A stretch of 64,000 nt of DNA, from positions 1 to 64,000 of the forward strand of contig JAEMRT010000018.1 of assembly GCA_016463225.1 (NCBI GenBank), read 5' to 3'. Positions 1 through 8,259 of this stretch are shown piece by piece. The position numbers and the translations under genes are program-made. The stretch comes from Sphingopyxis sp. GTDB lineage: Bacteria; Pseudomonadota; Alphaproteobacteria; Sphingomonadales; Sphingomonadaceae. Under the pieces are notes generated by a model. That model had not been told where the DNA came from, did no database searches, and was given only the letters and a program-made list of their open reading frames with translations. Position 1 is the first letter of the stretch, and each line of letters begins with the position of its first letter.

Positions 1-1101
1 GATGCCGATCACCGTGCGGCCCGGAATCGGGGCGATACGCGCCGACAGCGCCGACATGTTGCGCGCGATATCGTCGGCGAGGTTCGATACCCGGCTCGCC
101 TTGGTGCCGGGTGCGGGCTCGAGTTCGTACATGGTGACGACGGGGCCGGGGCGGACCGCGGTGACGACGCCCTTGACCTGAAAATCTTCGAGCACCGATT
201 CGAGCAGCCGCGCGTTGCGTTCCAGCCCGGCCTTGTCGATCTGCCCGGTCGGCCCCGGCGGCGGCGGCGCAAGCAGGTCGATCGACGGCAGCTGGTAATT
301 GGTGAACAGCTCGGTCTGCGGCTTGGGTCGGGGTTTCGACGGTGCGGTGCGCTGCACCGGGTCGGCGATCTCGGGCGGCGCGCGGTCGCTCGGCTCCGCG
401 ATCGCGCGCGGGCGCACGACGCGCTCCATCAGGTTCGGCGCTCTGGCGCCGTCGTCGGCGGTGCGCGCCGGTTCGACGATGCGGCTGCGCTCGGCGGCGG
501 GCAGGCGGAAGCGCGCCGCCCAACCCTTTTCCAGTCGCAGCGCGCGCCACGCGAGCCACAGCCCGGCGGTGACGAGCAGCAGGATGGTGGCGATGCGAAT
601 CAGCGCTGCCGCGGGCTCGCCTGCCGCGGCGAACAGCGGCGTGATCGCGCCGCCGATCAGCAGGGCGATGATGCCGCCCCAGCCTGCGGGCATCGGCGCG
701 CTCGTCGCGGGCGACCAGAGTTCGGCGCCCAGTCCGACAAGCAGGATGCCGACGAAGCTATAGGCGAGCTGGCGCGGCCAATAGGGCTGCGCCTCACCCA
801 GCCACAGCCGCCACGCGAGGAGGCCGAGCAGCGGCAGCAGCAGCGCGACTCCGACGCCGCCGATGGAAAGGCCCAGGTCAGCGAACCACGCGCCGATGCT
901 GCCCATCCAGTTGGCAGCGGTCCCATCGGCGGCTGTGTTGAGCGCCGCGTCGGTGCTGTCGTAGGTGACGAGCGCAAGGGTCAGGAACAGCGTGAACAGC
1001 CCGAGCGCCGCCGCCGCGCCGATCACCAGCGATCGCGCGATGCTTTGGCGAAAAACGGTGCGCCAGTCGGCTTTCACCGATGCGCCCTTGCGGCTAGCCA
1101 T
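1..1101 (-). CDS. ftsK: DNA translocase FtsK, N-terminal part (runs off the window)
   Basis: This is the open N-terminal part of an FtsK/SpoIIIE-type DNA translocase, about 367 codons, with the C-terminal motor and gamma domains beyond the left edge. It has a short basic N-terminus, then several hydrophobic membrane segments in the first 170 residues, a proline-rich linker, and the start of the FtsK alpha domain (NYQLPSIDLL, then VVTAVRPGPVVTMYELEPAP), which is characteristic. FtsK anchors at the division septum and pumps chromosome ends during segregation. I chose the ATG at 1101 because a GGGGA sequence lies about 11 bases upstream; an in-frame ATG at 1119 has no visible ribosome site. Confidence 0.93.
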   Translation of the reverse strand, partial: MASRKGASVKADWRTVFRQSIARSLVIGAAAALGLFTLFLTLALVTYDSTDAALNTAADGTAANWMGSIGAWFADLGLSIGGVGVALLLPLLGLLAWRLWLGEAQPYWPRQLAYSFVGILLVGLGAELWSPATSAPMPAGWGGIIALLIGGAITPLFAAAGEPAAALIRIATILLLVTAGLWLAWRALRLEKGWAARFRLPAAERSRIVEPARTADDGARAPNLMERVVRPRAIAEPSDRAPPEIADPVQRTAPSKPRPKPQTELFTNYQLPSIDLLAPPPPGPTGQIDKAGLERNARLLESVLEDFQVKGVVTAVRPGPVVTMYELEPAPGTKASRVSNLADDIARNMSALSARIAPIPGRTVIGI

Positions 1102-1224
1102 GCTGTTTACGGTCCCCATCAATTAACCACGGCGATATGCACATGCGCCGGACTCGCCGTCAAGCGCGGCCCCGCGCCCGTCCACAGCCTTTCCAACCGC
1201 TCCGCCGCGCGCTAGGGCCGGTTC

Positions 1225-2466
1225 ATGAGTGAAACGCTGCGCAGCGATGTCCTGATCTCGGGGGGCGGCCTGGTCGGCCAGGCGCTCGCCCTTGCCCTCG
1301 CCCACCATGGCCTGTCGGTCCAGATCGTCGATCCCGCCGATCCGGTAACAACGATCGCGCCGGGTTTCGACGGCCGCGCGTCGGCGATCGCGAGCGCGAC
1401 CTGGCAGATGTTCGAAGTGCTGGGGATCGCCGAGCGGTTAGCGGGGCACGGCTGCCCGATCCGCGCCATTCAGGTGGCCGACGGCGCCCCCGACAGCGGT
1501 CGCGGCGGCAACCTCGATTTTGTCACCGCCGACGGCGACCCGCCGCTCGGTACGATGATCGAGAACCGCCAGCTCCGCCTCGCGCTCGCTGCAGGGCTTG
1601 CCGATGCGCCGCTGGTGCGGCTGCATATGCCCGCCGCGGTCGTGTCACGCGATATCGATGCGCATGGCGTCACGCTGACCCTTGCTGACGGGACGAAGCT
1701 CGTGGCGCCGCTGCTGATCGTCGCCGAAGGCCGCCGCTCGCCGACCCGCGACGCCGCGGGGTTCAGCATTGCCAACTGGTCGTATCACCATCATGCGCTG
1801 ATCGGCGCGGTGTCGCACGCGCGGCCGCACGGGAATGTCGCGCACGAAATCTTCTATCCCTCGGGCCCCTTCGCATTGCTGCCGCTGGTCGACGATGCCG
1901 AGGGGCGACATCGCTCGGCCTTTGTGTGGACCGTCGCCGAAAAGGACGGCCCCGGCTTTGCCAAACTCGGCGGCCGCGGCTTCGTCGCCGAACTACAGAA
2001 ACGCGCGGGCGGGGTGCTCGGCGCGATGGAACTCGTCGCGCCGCGGATGACCTATCCGCTCGGCTTCCACCACAGCGCGTCGATCGTCGCGGAGCGCATC
2101 GCGCTGGTTGGCGACGCCGCGCATGGCATCCATCCGATCGCCGGGCAGGGGCTGAACCTCGGCCTCCGCGATGTCGCGGCGCTCACCGAAGTGCTCGTCG
2201 AGGGCGCGCGGCTCGGGCTCGACCTCGGCGATGCGGCCTTGCTCGCGCGCTATCAGCGTTGGCGCGGGCTCGACAACATGATGGTCAGCTTGGCCACCGA
2301 CGGCCTGACCCGCCTGTTCGGCATCCCCGGCCGCACCGCCGCTGCGGTGCGCCGCACCGGGCTCGGCGCGGTCCAGCGTATGCCGCTGCTCAAGCGCTTT
2401 TTCATGGACGAGGCGCGCGGCGAGGCGGGCGATTTGCCGCGGTTGTTGGCAGGGGCGGAGATATAG
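1225..2466 (+). CDS. UbiH/UbiF/COQ6-family FAD-dependent hydroxylase (ubiquinone biosynthesis)
   Basis: A 413-residue flavoprotein monooxygenase of the UbiH/VisC/COQ6 family, the usual length. It begins with a Rossmann FAD-binding motif (ISGGGLVGQALALALA), has the family segment GFDGRASAIASATWQMF near residue 50, and the C-terminal FAD motif GDAAHGIHPIAGQGLNLG. These enzymes add hydroxyl groups to the ubiquinone aromatic ring at the inner membrane. Which ring position it acts on cannot be told from sequence alone. It is divergent from ftsK, and the intergenic region of about 120 bases should hold both promoters. Confidence 0.92.
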   Translation: MSETLRSDVLISGGGLVGQALALALAHHGLSVQIVDPADPVTTIAPGFDGRASAIASATWQMFEVLGIAERLAGHGCPIRAIQVADGAPDSGRGGNLDFVTADGDPPLGTMIENRQLRLALAAGLADAPLVRLHMPAAVVSRDIDAHGVTLTLADGTKLVAPLLIVAEGRRSPTRDAAGFSIANWSYHHHALIGAVSHARPHGNVAHEIFYPSGPFALLPLVDDAEGRHRSAFVWTVAEKDGPGFAKLGGRGFVAELQKRAGGVLGAMELVAPRMTYPLGFHHSASIVAERIALVGDAAHGIHPIAGQGLNLGLRDVAALTEVLVEGARLGLDLGDAALLARYQRWRGLDNMMVSLATDGLTRLFGIPGRTAAAVRRTGLGAVQRMPLLKRFFMDEARGEAGDLPRLLAGAEI

Positions 2467-2528
2467 ACGTCGCTCCGGCGAAGGGCGTGCCGGGTCAGGT
2501 GCCACACCCGGGCTGAACCGGTCCCCGC

Positions 2529-3179
2529 CTATTGCAGCGTGGCGCGGCCGTCGTCGCTGTCGTAACGGCCGAAAAACTGCATTAGCTGGACGACCAGCTC
2601 GGCACGCGCGTCGATCGGCGTCGCTTCGAGCAGCGCCTGTTTCGCGGCGGCATCGAATGGCGCGACCTGTGCGATGCCGTTGACCAGCGTCGCATCGTCG
2701 AGCTGGCCGACCGAATCCCAATCGACGACATAACCCTGCCGCGCGGCAAAGCGCTTCGCCTCGCGCTCGAGGCTGGCGCGTTCGATGCTCGACAGCACCG
2801 CATCATCCTCGATCTCGGTTTCGATCTCGGCTTCGACCTGCCGAAACGGCGTCATAACGTCGAGCTCGCGGCGGACGCGGAAGCGCGCAACGCCTTCCAG
2901 AACCAGGTTAAAGCGTCCCTCGTCGAGCGCTTCGACATCGACGATCCGCCCGACGCAGCCAACGTCGTAAAGCGCAGGCGGCTCGCGACTCTCTTCGCCG
3001 GGCAGCACGCGCGGCTGGATCATCCCGATCTGGCGGTCGCGTGCCAGCACTTCCTGCACCATCGCCGAATAGCGCGGTTCGAAAATATGCAGCGGCAGGT
3101 GCAGCCCGGGAAACAGCACCGCGCCGGGCAGCGGAAAGATCGCGATCCGCTGGATGGTCAAAGGCGCGGTGTCGCCCAT
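2529..3179 (-). CDS. LON substrate-binding-domain protein
   Basis: A 216-residue stand-alone Lon N-terminal (PUA-like) domain protein without the AAA+ ATPase or Ser-Lys protease parts. The sequence IAIFPLPGAVLFPGLHLPLHIFEPRY is the hallmark start of this domain, followed by a charged helical half. The open frame extends upstream, but the ATG at 3179 overlaps the stop of the thioredoxin gene by one base, and the protein alignment begins there, so I use that start. Its function is not established for free-standing family members; binding of substrates or cofactors for proteolysis is a guess. It is cotranscribed with the upstream CnoX-like gene. Confidence 0.85.
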   Translation of the reverse strand: MGDTAPLTIQRIAIFPLPGAVLFPGLHLPLHIFEPRYSAMVQEVLARDRQIGMIQPRVLPGEESREPPALYDVGCVGRIVDVEALDEGRFNLVLEGVARFRVRRELDVMTPFRQVEAEIETEIEDDAVLSSIERASLEREAKRFAARQGYVVDWDSVGQLDDATLVNGIAQVAPFDAAAKQALLEATPIDARAELVVQLMQFFGRYDSDDGRATLQ

Positions 3180-4090
3180 CAACCGAACAGGATCAGCGAC
3201 AGGCGGCGGCGCTGCGCCGCAACCCACGGATCTTCCAGCCCGACGGCTTCGAACAGCGCCAGCAGCTTGGCGCGCGCCGCATCCTCCTGCCACTCGCGGT
3301 CAGCGGCGACGATGTGGAGCAGATTGTCGGCGGCGGCGTCGCGCTGGCCAGCGCCGATCTGCGCGCTGGCGAGGTCGAACCGCGCCTGATGATCCTCGGG
3401 ATTGGCGGCGACCGCAGCTTCGAACGCGGCGAGTTCGCCCGCGTCGGGGGCGTCGGCGGCGAGCGCGAGTGCGCTTTTCGCCTGCGCGATCGCGGGATCG
3501 TCGGCGATTTCGGCGGGCACCATGTCGAGCACGCCCTGCGCGCTCGTCAGGTCACCCGCGAGCACAAAGGCGCGGATCAATCCGCTATGCGCCGCGGCAT
3601 TGTCGGGCGCCATTTCGAGGATCTGGCCGAAGATGCTGGCGGCACGTTCGCCGTCGCCTTCTGCGAGGACGGTTTCGCCCATGTCGATCAGCGGCGCGAT
3701 CTCGACCGCGCGCGCCGTCGCTTCGCTTTCGATCGGCAGCTGCGCGAGCAACTGGTCCAGCATCGTCTTCAACTGGCTTTCGGTGCGCGCGTTGGTCAGG
3801 TTGGCGACCGGCTGGCCCTGAAAAATCGCATAGACTGTCGGGATCGACTGAACCTGGAACTGGCTGGCGATGAAGCGATTCGCGTCGACGTCGATCTTGG
3901 CGAGCAGCACGCCCTTGTCGGCGTAGTCGGCGGCGACCTTTTCCAGAATCGGGGTCAGCTGCTTGCACGGCCCGCACCATTCGGCCCAGAAATCGAGGAT
4001 CACCAGATTGGTCATCGACGGTTCGACAACGTCGCGGCGGAAGGCTTCGACCGCTTCCTTCTCGGTGGGGTTCAGACCCAAAGTGGCCAC
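3179..4090 (-). CDS. Thioredoxin-TPR protein (CnoX/YbbN-like co-chaperone)
   Basis: A 303-residue protein with an N-terminal thioredoxin fold (residues about 15-115) carrying an intact WAEWCGPCKQ active site (Cys39, Cys42), then about 180 residues of alanine-rich TPR-like helices. This is the architecture of YbbN/CnoX, a holdase that protects proteins from oxidation and hands them to GroEL or DnaK. E. coli YbbN has lost the CXXC motif, whereas alphaproteobacterial members such as Caulobacter CnoX keep it, so this one may be redox-active. It is the first gene of a two-gene operon with the LON-domain protein. Confidence 0.88.
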   Translation of the reverse strand: MATLGLNPTEKEAVEAFRRDVVEPSMTNLVILDFWAEWCGPCKQLTPILEKVAADYADKGVLLAKIDVDANRFIASQFQVQSIPTVYAIFQGQPVANLTNARTESQLKTMLDQLLAQLPIESEATARAVEIAPLIDMGETVLAEGDGERAASIFGQILEMAPDNAAAHSGLIRAFVLAGDLTSAQGVLDMVPAEIADDPAIAQAKSALALAADAPDAGELAAFEAAVAANPEDHQARFDLASAQIGAGQRDAAADNLLHIVAADREWQEDAARAKLLALFEAVGLEDPWVAAQRRRLSLILFG

Positions 4091-4261
4091 GCGTCATGCT
4101 CCTGCTCAAAATGCCTGACCATCTATGTGGGATTTGCGGCGAATATGCCAACCCTTCGCCCGCGATAAGATGCGAAAAGCGTGAAGGGGGGTTGCCGACT
4201 CAAAAACCCGATGCTAAGCGCCCGCCTCACCCGCTGGAACCGACCGGTTTCAGCCGCCAGA

Positions 4262-4336
4262 GCGGGCGTAGCTCAGGGGTAGAGCACAACCTTGCCAAGG
4301 TTGGGGTCGAGGGTTCGAATCCCTTCGCCCGCTCCA
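4262..4336 (+). tRNA. tRNA-Gly (GCC)
   Basis: A complete cloverleaf: acceptor arms GCGGGCG and CGCCCGC pair perfectly, the anticodon loop CTTGCCAAG reads GCC, the T-arm contains GGTTCGAAT, and the 3' CCA is encoded. Its 3' half (from 4292) is the left copy of a 48-bp direct repeat whose second copy lies at 30952-30999, so this tRNA gene is the integration site of the neighbouring element. The tRNA remains functional because the element supplies the same 3' end. Confidence 0.97.
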
Positions 4337-4339
4337 GTT
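4292..4339 (+). repeat. attL: left copy of 48-bp direct repeat
   Basis: It runs from the anticodon stem of tRNA-Gly through the CCA and three bases beyond, and is identical to 30952-30999. Identity stops at 4340 (A here, T on the right). Tyrosine recombinases commonly use the anticodon-to-T-arm part of tRNA genes as their crossover site, so this is the likely att core. Confidence 0.95.
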
Positions 4340-4401
4340 ATTCACATGAAATTCAATAAATTAAGCGCAATGCATTGATTGCAACCCTATTGCCGTTGGC
4401 G

Positions 4402-4421
4402 AATTGGGGCCAGATTGGGGT
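4402..4421 (+). repeat. Left copy of 20-bp candidate integrase arm-type site
   Basis: The 20-base sequence AATTGGGGCCAGATTGGGGT recurs exactly, in the same orientation, at 30799-30818. Each copy contains two ATTGGGG units 11 bases apart, about one helical turn. It lies 62 bases inside the 48-bp repeat. Paired short direct repeats inside att sites are typical of integrase arm-binding or Xis-binding sites; the role here is inferred. Confidence 0.6.
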
Positions 4422-4640
4422 GCGCGCGCCTTTTTTCGCATTGTCTCACCGCTGCAATTTGCCTTTTGTGCATCAGAGTGAGCTTCCGGGCGGACAGGTC
4501 ATCATCCGGCCTCACGCCACGCTATCGTTGGATGCTTCCAGAACATACGTGTCCGCGCTATCTTCCTGTGAGTGAACCGACTGATAAAAGATCAGTCCGG
4601 TTATATCGTCTGGCTATGTTGCGACCTAGATGTGCCGTTG

Positions 4641-5102
4641 ATGGGGGCAATCGCCATGACGCTTCAGACTAACACTATCATATTTCGATTGGCGCTCAGC
4701 GGAGCGGGGGTCTGGCTGGCATATACCGGCTACCAGTCAGTCACGACCTACAACGTCTCGACAGCGGCAAGTGAAGCATATCGCAATGATCCAGCGCGCT
4801 ACGAGAAATGCGATTATCCGGTGGTAGATGGGAATGGCGTTGAGAATCTTGAATGGCGCAATCCAACGATCAAAGAGGCCAGCGACTGTCGCAAATCATA
4901 CGATGACATTTACGCCAAGATCGAAGCGGAACAGTCATGGTGGAACAAGCGCGTTCTGGAACGACAAGCCATTTCCAGTTTCTTTGGTGATGGAGTCCTA
5001 CCAGTCGGCCTCCTGCTCCTGGTGGCAGCATTATGGGGTAAGATCGCAACGGCTGGGCGATCATATGTTGGCTGGTTGAAGAGTGGCAAGGCGCAAGAAT
5101 GA
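4641..5102 (+). CDS. Hypothetical membrane protein
   Basis: A predicted 153-residue protein that I do not recognise. It has an N-terminal hydrophobic segment (IIFRLALSGAGVWLAYTGYQ), a polar middle with two cysteines (KCDYPV and SDCRKS, possibly a periplasmic disulfide), and a second membrane segment near the C-terminus (GVLPVGLLLLVAALWG). An in-frame ATG at 4656 preceded by GGGGG is an equally likely start, and the frame is open up to 4572. It is the first gene inside the element and its stop overlaps the next small ORF. Base composition is lower in GC than the flanking chromosome. Confidence 0.55.
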   Translation: MGAIAMTLQTNTIIFRLALSGAGVWLAYTGYQSVTTYNVSTAASEAYRNDPARYEKCDYPVVDGNGVENLEWRNPTIKEASDCRKSYDDIYAKIEAEQSWWNKRVLERQAISSFFGDGVLPVGLLLLVAALWGKIATAGRSYVGWLKSGKAQE

Positions 5103-5203
5103 ACAAACACATCGTGCAAGTAGCAGCCGTAAGCGCTCTCAGCGGATTATCTGTCGCGATGCATCAATCGCCCATTGGCATAAGTCGGTCGTCACCATCG
5201 TAG
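5099..5203 (+). CDS. Possible small hydrophobic peptide, 34 aa
   Basis: A short ORF whose ATG overlaps the preceding stop in an ATGA arrangement, suggesting translational coupling. The product has a basic start and a hydrophobic stretch (MNKHIVQVAAVSALSGLSVA) that resembles a signal peptide or small membrane peptide. It competes with a longer frame (5083-5583) of unlikely composition. There is no family match that I know; low confidence. Confidence 0.25.
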   Translation: MNKHIVQVAAVSALSGLSVAMHQSPIGISRSSPS

Positions 5204-5598
5204 ATAGAGCGCGACCACTTATTGAGCGAGAAATTGAAAGCCCAATTAAGCTAGCGGTGATTGATGCCTCCCACGTCAGAATTTTGGGAAAATCAATCAA
5301 CGGACGCGTGAGTCCACGCCTTTACATCTCCAAACTACCAATTTCGTCGTTTCGCTCGGACGCCTTCAGAAAAATCTGCCGCTATGAGCCGAGCAATCTC
5401 AAGACATTGAAAATATTGAAGTCCATGCGAACAGGTGTGTCCTGTGCGCAACACTTTGATCGGCGATATAGGCTAACACGTTATTTTTGCCGGAATCGCC
5501 TGTTTTCGGAAATCGCTACTGTGAAGGCTTTGCGGCGCGTATGTGTCGCGAATTCGTTGCGCACGGAAACGCCAGTCTCCTGAAGAAAGGAACTGGTT
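5204..5598. other. 395-bp stretch without a convincing gene
   Basis: An open frame on the plus strand (5083-5583) crosses this stretch, but it lacks a ribosome site and recognisable domains and is rich in Arg, Ser and Cys. It probably holds the promoter of the excisionase gene. No repeat or RNA structure stands out. Confidence 0.4.
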
Positions 5599-5790
5599 AT
5601 GAAACCCAGTCTGAAACCCGAATTTATTTCCATTGTCGATTTCGCTCGCATGTTGGGCATCGGCCGAACCAAGGCCTATGAGCGGCTGGTTCACGTTGAA
5701 ACCATCTACATTGGCCGTCGACGTCTCGTGGCTCGCAAGAGCGCCCAAGTATATGCGCGGAGCCTGCTAAGCCAAGGAGCTGGCGAATGA
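5599..5790 (+). CDS. AlpA/MerR-like excisionase-type DNA-binding protein
   Basis: A 63-residue winged-helix protein with the pattern seen in AlpA and Xis proteins: a helix-turn-helix (ISIVDFARMLGIGRTKAYER) followed by a short beta wing (VETIYIGRRRLVARKS). A good ribosome site (AAAGGAA) precedes the ATG. Such proteins bend att DNA to direct excision and can regulate integrase. Its stop overlaps the ATG of the downstream Rep-like gene (ATGA). The position near the left attachment site, opposite the integrase at the right end, supports a role as recombination directionality factor of this element. Confidence 0.75.
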   Translation: MKPSLKPEFISIVDFARMLGIGRTKAYERLVHVETIYIGRRRLVARKSAQVYARSLLSQGAGE

Positions 5791-6668
5791 GTCGGCGCGG
5801 TATCGACAGGCTCCCAAAGCCCCCCAAAAAATATCAGATCCAGCCGGGTGTCTTGGAGGATGGAACTTGGTTCGCGTTCGAAACCAAGGACGAGGCAAAG
5901 GAGGAGGACAAGGAGCGGTGCAAGAGAGCTTCGCGGCTGATCAGCAAAAAACGCAAGATCGACCATCAGTGGCGCCGCAGTGAAATCGCGGCCCTTATCG
6001 ATCGCATAGACTCGGCGTCGACTGTCGCGTCGTCGGTATATATGCGTAAGCATCGGAAACGAGTTGGCGGACATCTCCTGCGGTTGATGTCACGCGACAT
6101 CACAGCGGTCCGCATGTTCACATTACTTCCCGCGAACTGGATATACCCGGCGGGATCGCTTTGCGAAGCAGATGCCGTCAAACTCCTGACTGCACTTCGA
6201 CAAGCGCTGAGACGGAAGGGAGCCAATCGAGCATCCGGCTGGCTGTTTGCTTTTATAGACGGAGAGTATGATTCCGCTTCCGACACTTTCCGCCTCCATG
6301 TTCATGGATTGGCTTCAGGAGAGATGATCGATGTCGTGAAAAGGATGAAGGGAACGCGAAACCTGCAACCGTTCAGCAAATCAAAGCGGGAAGGTGCCGT
6401 GCGCCGACCGGTTCTGTCGCAGAAAATCACGACAACGCCAATCAGGGCGGCAACCTACGTCATGAAAAGCCATTGGGGTGAACGACCTTTCTTCCAAGGC
6501 GAAGGGCTAACCCCAAAACGACCAAGAGGGAAACGCCGTATCGATCACATTCAGCCGTTTGTGGAACATCTGCTCTGGCTCGACCAATGGCGTTTGCAGG
6601 ATCTCGCGCTTCTAATTGGGATGTCGGTGAGCCGGGCGGGTTTCAAAATACATCGAAAATGTACGTGA
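5787..6668 (+). CDS. Putative HUH-endonuclease replication initiator (Rep-like)
   Basis: A 293-residue protein with three motifs in the order expected for rolling-circle Rep proteins: motif 1 MFTLLP (residues 110-115), motif 2 HVHG with the metal-binding His pair (His171, His173), and motif 3 AATYVMK with a candidate nicking Tyr224 and Lys227. The C-terminus (residues 265-293) may form a helix-turn-helix. It is translationally coupled to the excisionase gene. A Rep next to xis is found in integrative elements that replicate briefly after excision, and a HUH protein can also act as a relaxase. The assignment rests on motifs alone. Confidence 0.6.
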   Translation: MSRRGIDRLPKPPKKYQIQPGVLEDGTWFAFETKDEAKEEDKERCKRASRLISKKRKIDHQWRRSEIAALIDRIDSASTVASSVYMRKHRKRVGGHLLRLMSRDITAVRMFTLLPANWIYPAGSLCEADAVKLLTALRQALRRKGANRASGWLFAFIDGEYDSASDTFRLHVHGLASGEMIDVVKRMKGTRNLQPFSKSKREGAVRRPVLSQKITTTPIRAATYVMKSHWGERPFFQGEGLTPKRPRGKRRIDHIQPFVEHLLWLDQWRLQDLALLIGMSVSRAGFKIHRKCT

Positions 6669-7094
6669 ATGAGACGGCATAATCCGCGAACCCCATAGTC
6701 GTTAATTGCTGCCGATAACGGGGAGAGCGATATAGAGCTATGTACTAACACAACACTGCTGGCTGGGAGCCACCACCCCAACGGAACTGAAAGATTGGGT
6801 ACGGATATCTGCCGACAAGGTGTTCCATCATCGCCGTCGATATGGGTCAGAGAACGAGGTTGGGAACTCCTGGCCTCGTTCTCCCCGATCAGTTTTTCTG
6901 CATATTGGGGTAGGAATTTATCGTGCGGCAGTGTTCATCTATCTCTCCAACCATATTCGCTTACCCTGATTGCGGGCAGACTTCGGCGAACAAGTCGAGG
7001 CAGGGTGTCTATGGGCTATTGATGTACATAACTAGGCTTTGGGCATCAGTTGGTATTCCACTTCCAGCCCTTCGCTCATGGCACCTAACCTAGA
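6669..7094. other. 426-bp intergenic stretch
   Basis: Lies between the Rep-like gene and a convergent lipoprotein gene. A short open frame (6795-7022, plus) has no ribosome site or recognisable features. It could include an origin (nick site) for the Rep protein, but I see no clear hairpin. Confidence 0.35.
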
Positions 7095-7721
7095 TCAAAG
7101 ATTCTCAAGATTGCATTCGGCCCAAAATGAACTGGTTCGATCCTGCGCACCGTTAGGCGGTGATCCGGTCGTTTCGACGTAGCGAAGGATTTCGATTTCC
7201 TTCCTGTCTTTGCATCGCATTGCGGCACGTCGCCGTTCGTCGCGAAGCTGATCGCGCTCCCGCGCTGCTGCCTCCTCAGCCTCGGCTCGGGCTTTCTCCA
7301 GTTTATGCTCTTTGGCGTAACTGCGCGCATCCTCGTCGTGCTTCTTTCGGAACTGCTCGATTTGATCTTCCATCGAAGTGCGTTTGATTCCGAGCCGCTT
7401 GTCTCGATTTTCGGCAATCAAAACTGCTGCCAGCAGGGCTTTGGCTTGAGGTGACATCTTCGCATTGTCTATCGCTGCTGCCTCCTTGTCTGACAGAAGG
7501 TCGGATTCTACCAAATATGGTTTCGCTTCGGGGGATGCGGACGTATCTTTCGACGATTGGGAACCCATCTCGGTTTCGATCTGCGTAACTTGATCTTCAA
7601 AAGGGGAAACCGCTCCTTCAGCGATTTCTGAACTGGAAACCGGTCTCTCCACTTTCTCGGGAGCTTCTGAGCAGCCGGCGATGAGACACGCTGCGGCTAA
7701 CAGCGACTTCTTGATGGCCAT
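7095..7721 (-). CDS. Hypothetical lipoprotein with charged coiled-coil region
   Basis: A 208-residue predicted lipoprotein: MAIKKSLLAAACLIAGC is a signal peptide ending in a lipobox (LIAGC). Then follow a Ser/Glu-rich linker and a long highly charged helical stretch rich in Ala, Glu, Arg and Lys (residues about 110-175) likely to form a coiled coil. Two C-terminal cysteines may pair. I chose the ATG at 7721 because AAAGGAAG lies 8 bases upstream; the open frame continues to 7766. The function is unknown. It is followed upstream by two more minus-strand genes of unknown role, possibly one transcription unit. Confidence 0.65.
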   Translation of the reverse strand: MAIKKSLLAAACLIAGCSEAPEKVERPVSSSEIAEGAVSPFEDQVTQIETEMGSQSSKDTSASPEAKPYLVESDLLSDKEAAAIDNAKMSPQAKALLAAVLIAENRDKRLGIKRTSMEDQIEQFRKKHDEDARSYAKEHKLEKARAEAEEAAARERDQLRDERRRAAMRCKDRKEIEILRYVETTGSPPNGAQDRTSSFWAECNLENL

Positions 7722-7798
7722 GTTGGGGCTTCCTTTGCTTGTCTCGGCTGAACGCAATTCCGGCATCTAAGTGGCCGCTTGAGCTTCTCCTGCTACGG

Positions 7799-8221
7799 TC
7801 AATGTCGGCCTGCGCCGGGCGTGAACACGTCAGAGCATCTTAGGCATATGTATTTCGCGTTCCATTCGGCCAGTTCACGCCGGTAGTCTTTGAAGTTATA
7901 TTTCCAACCAATGATCGCGAGTATCGCGGCCAGCCCACACCCGGATAGGAACACCCAGTTTCCGATGAAAAGTGCCGCAATCCAAGATATTGCGATGATG
8001 CCGATTCCACCTGAAATGACGGGCCACTTCTCCGGCGCAGCGTGTTTCTGAGCAAGCATCGAGGCTGCTGAGCCGCTAGTAGATGCAGCCATTAAGCCAG
8101 CACCGCCGCCAGTCGCTCCGACGCCTAAAGTGGTCGCATTGCTGCTGAACGTGCCTCCCTCGACAGCAAGCGACAGCTTTTGAGTGTTGTCGCTTCGGCA
8201 ATTTGGACAAGACAAATCCAT
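7799..8221 (-). CDS. Zinc-ribbon membrane protein, unknown function
   Basis: A 140-residue protein with two CXXC knuckles, one at each end (CPNC at residues 5-8 and CLRC near residue 127), that could together bind one zinc. Between them are a Gly/Ala/Ser-rich segment and two adjacent hydrophobic helices (residues about 68-105). This topology leaves both cysteine pairs on the same side of the membrane. No specific family is recognised. It lies between two exported proteins on the same strand. Confidence 0.6.
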   Translation of the reverse strand: MDLSCPNCRSDNTQKLSLAVEGGTFSSNATTLGVGATGGGAGLMAASTSGSAASMLAQKHAAPEKWPVISGGIGIIAISWIAALFIGNWVFLSGCGLAAILAIIGWKYNFKDYRRELAEWNAKYICLRCSDVFTPGAGRH

Positions 8222-8259
8222 CGTCGCCCCCTTTCAAACCCTCTAATCTTATTCTGGAC

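Noticed and set aside
3041-4168. 375-residue open frame opposite the thioredoxin-TPR and LON genes
   Set aside because: Antisense to two genes with clear family motifs; Arg/Gly-rich composition and no domain, a GC-driven shadow.
5083-5583. 166-residue open frame near the left end of the element
   Set aside because: Overlaps the end of the membrane protein gene, lacks a ribosome site, and the composition is unlike the genes around it.
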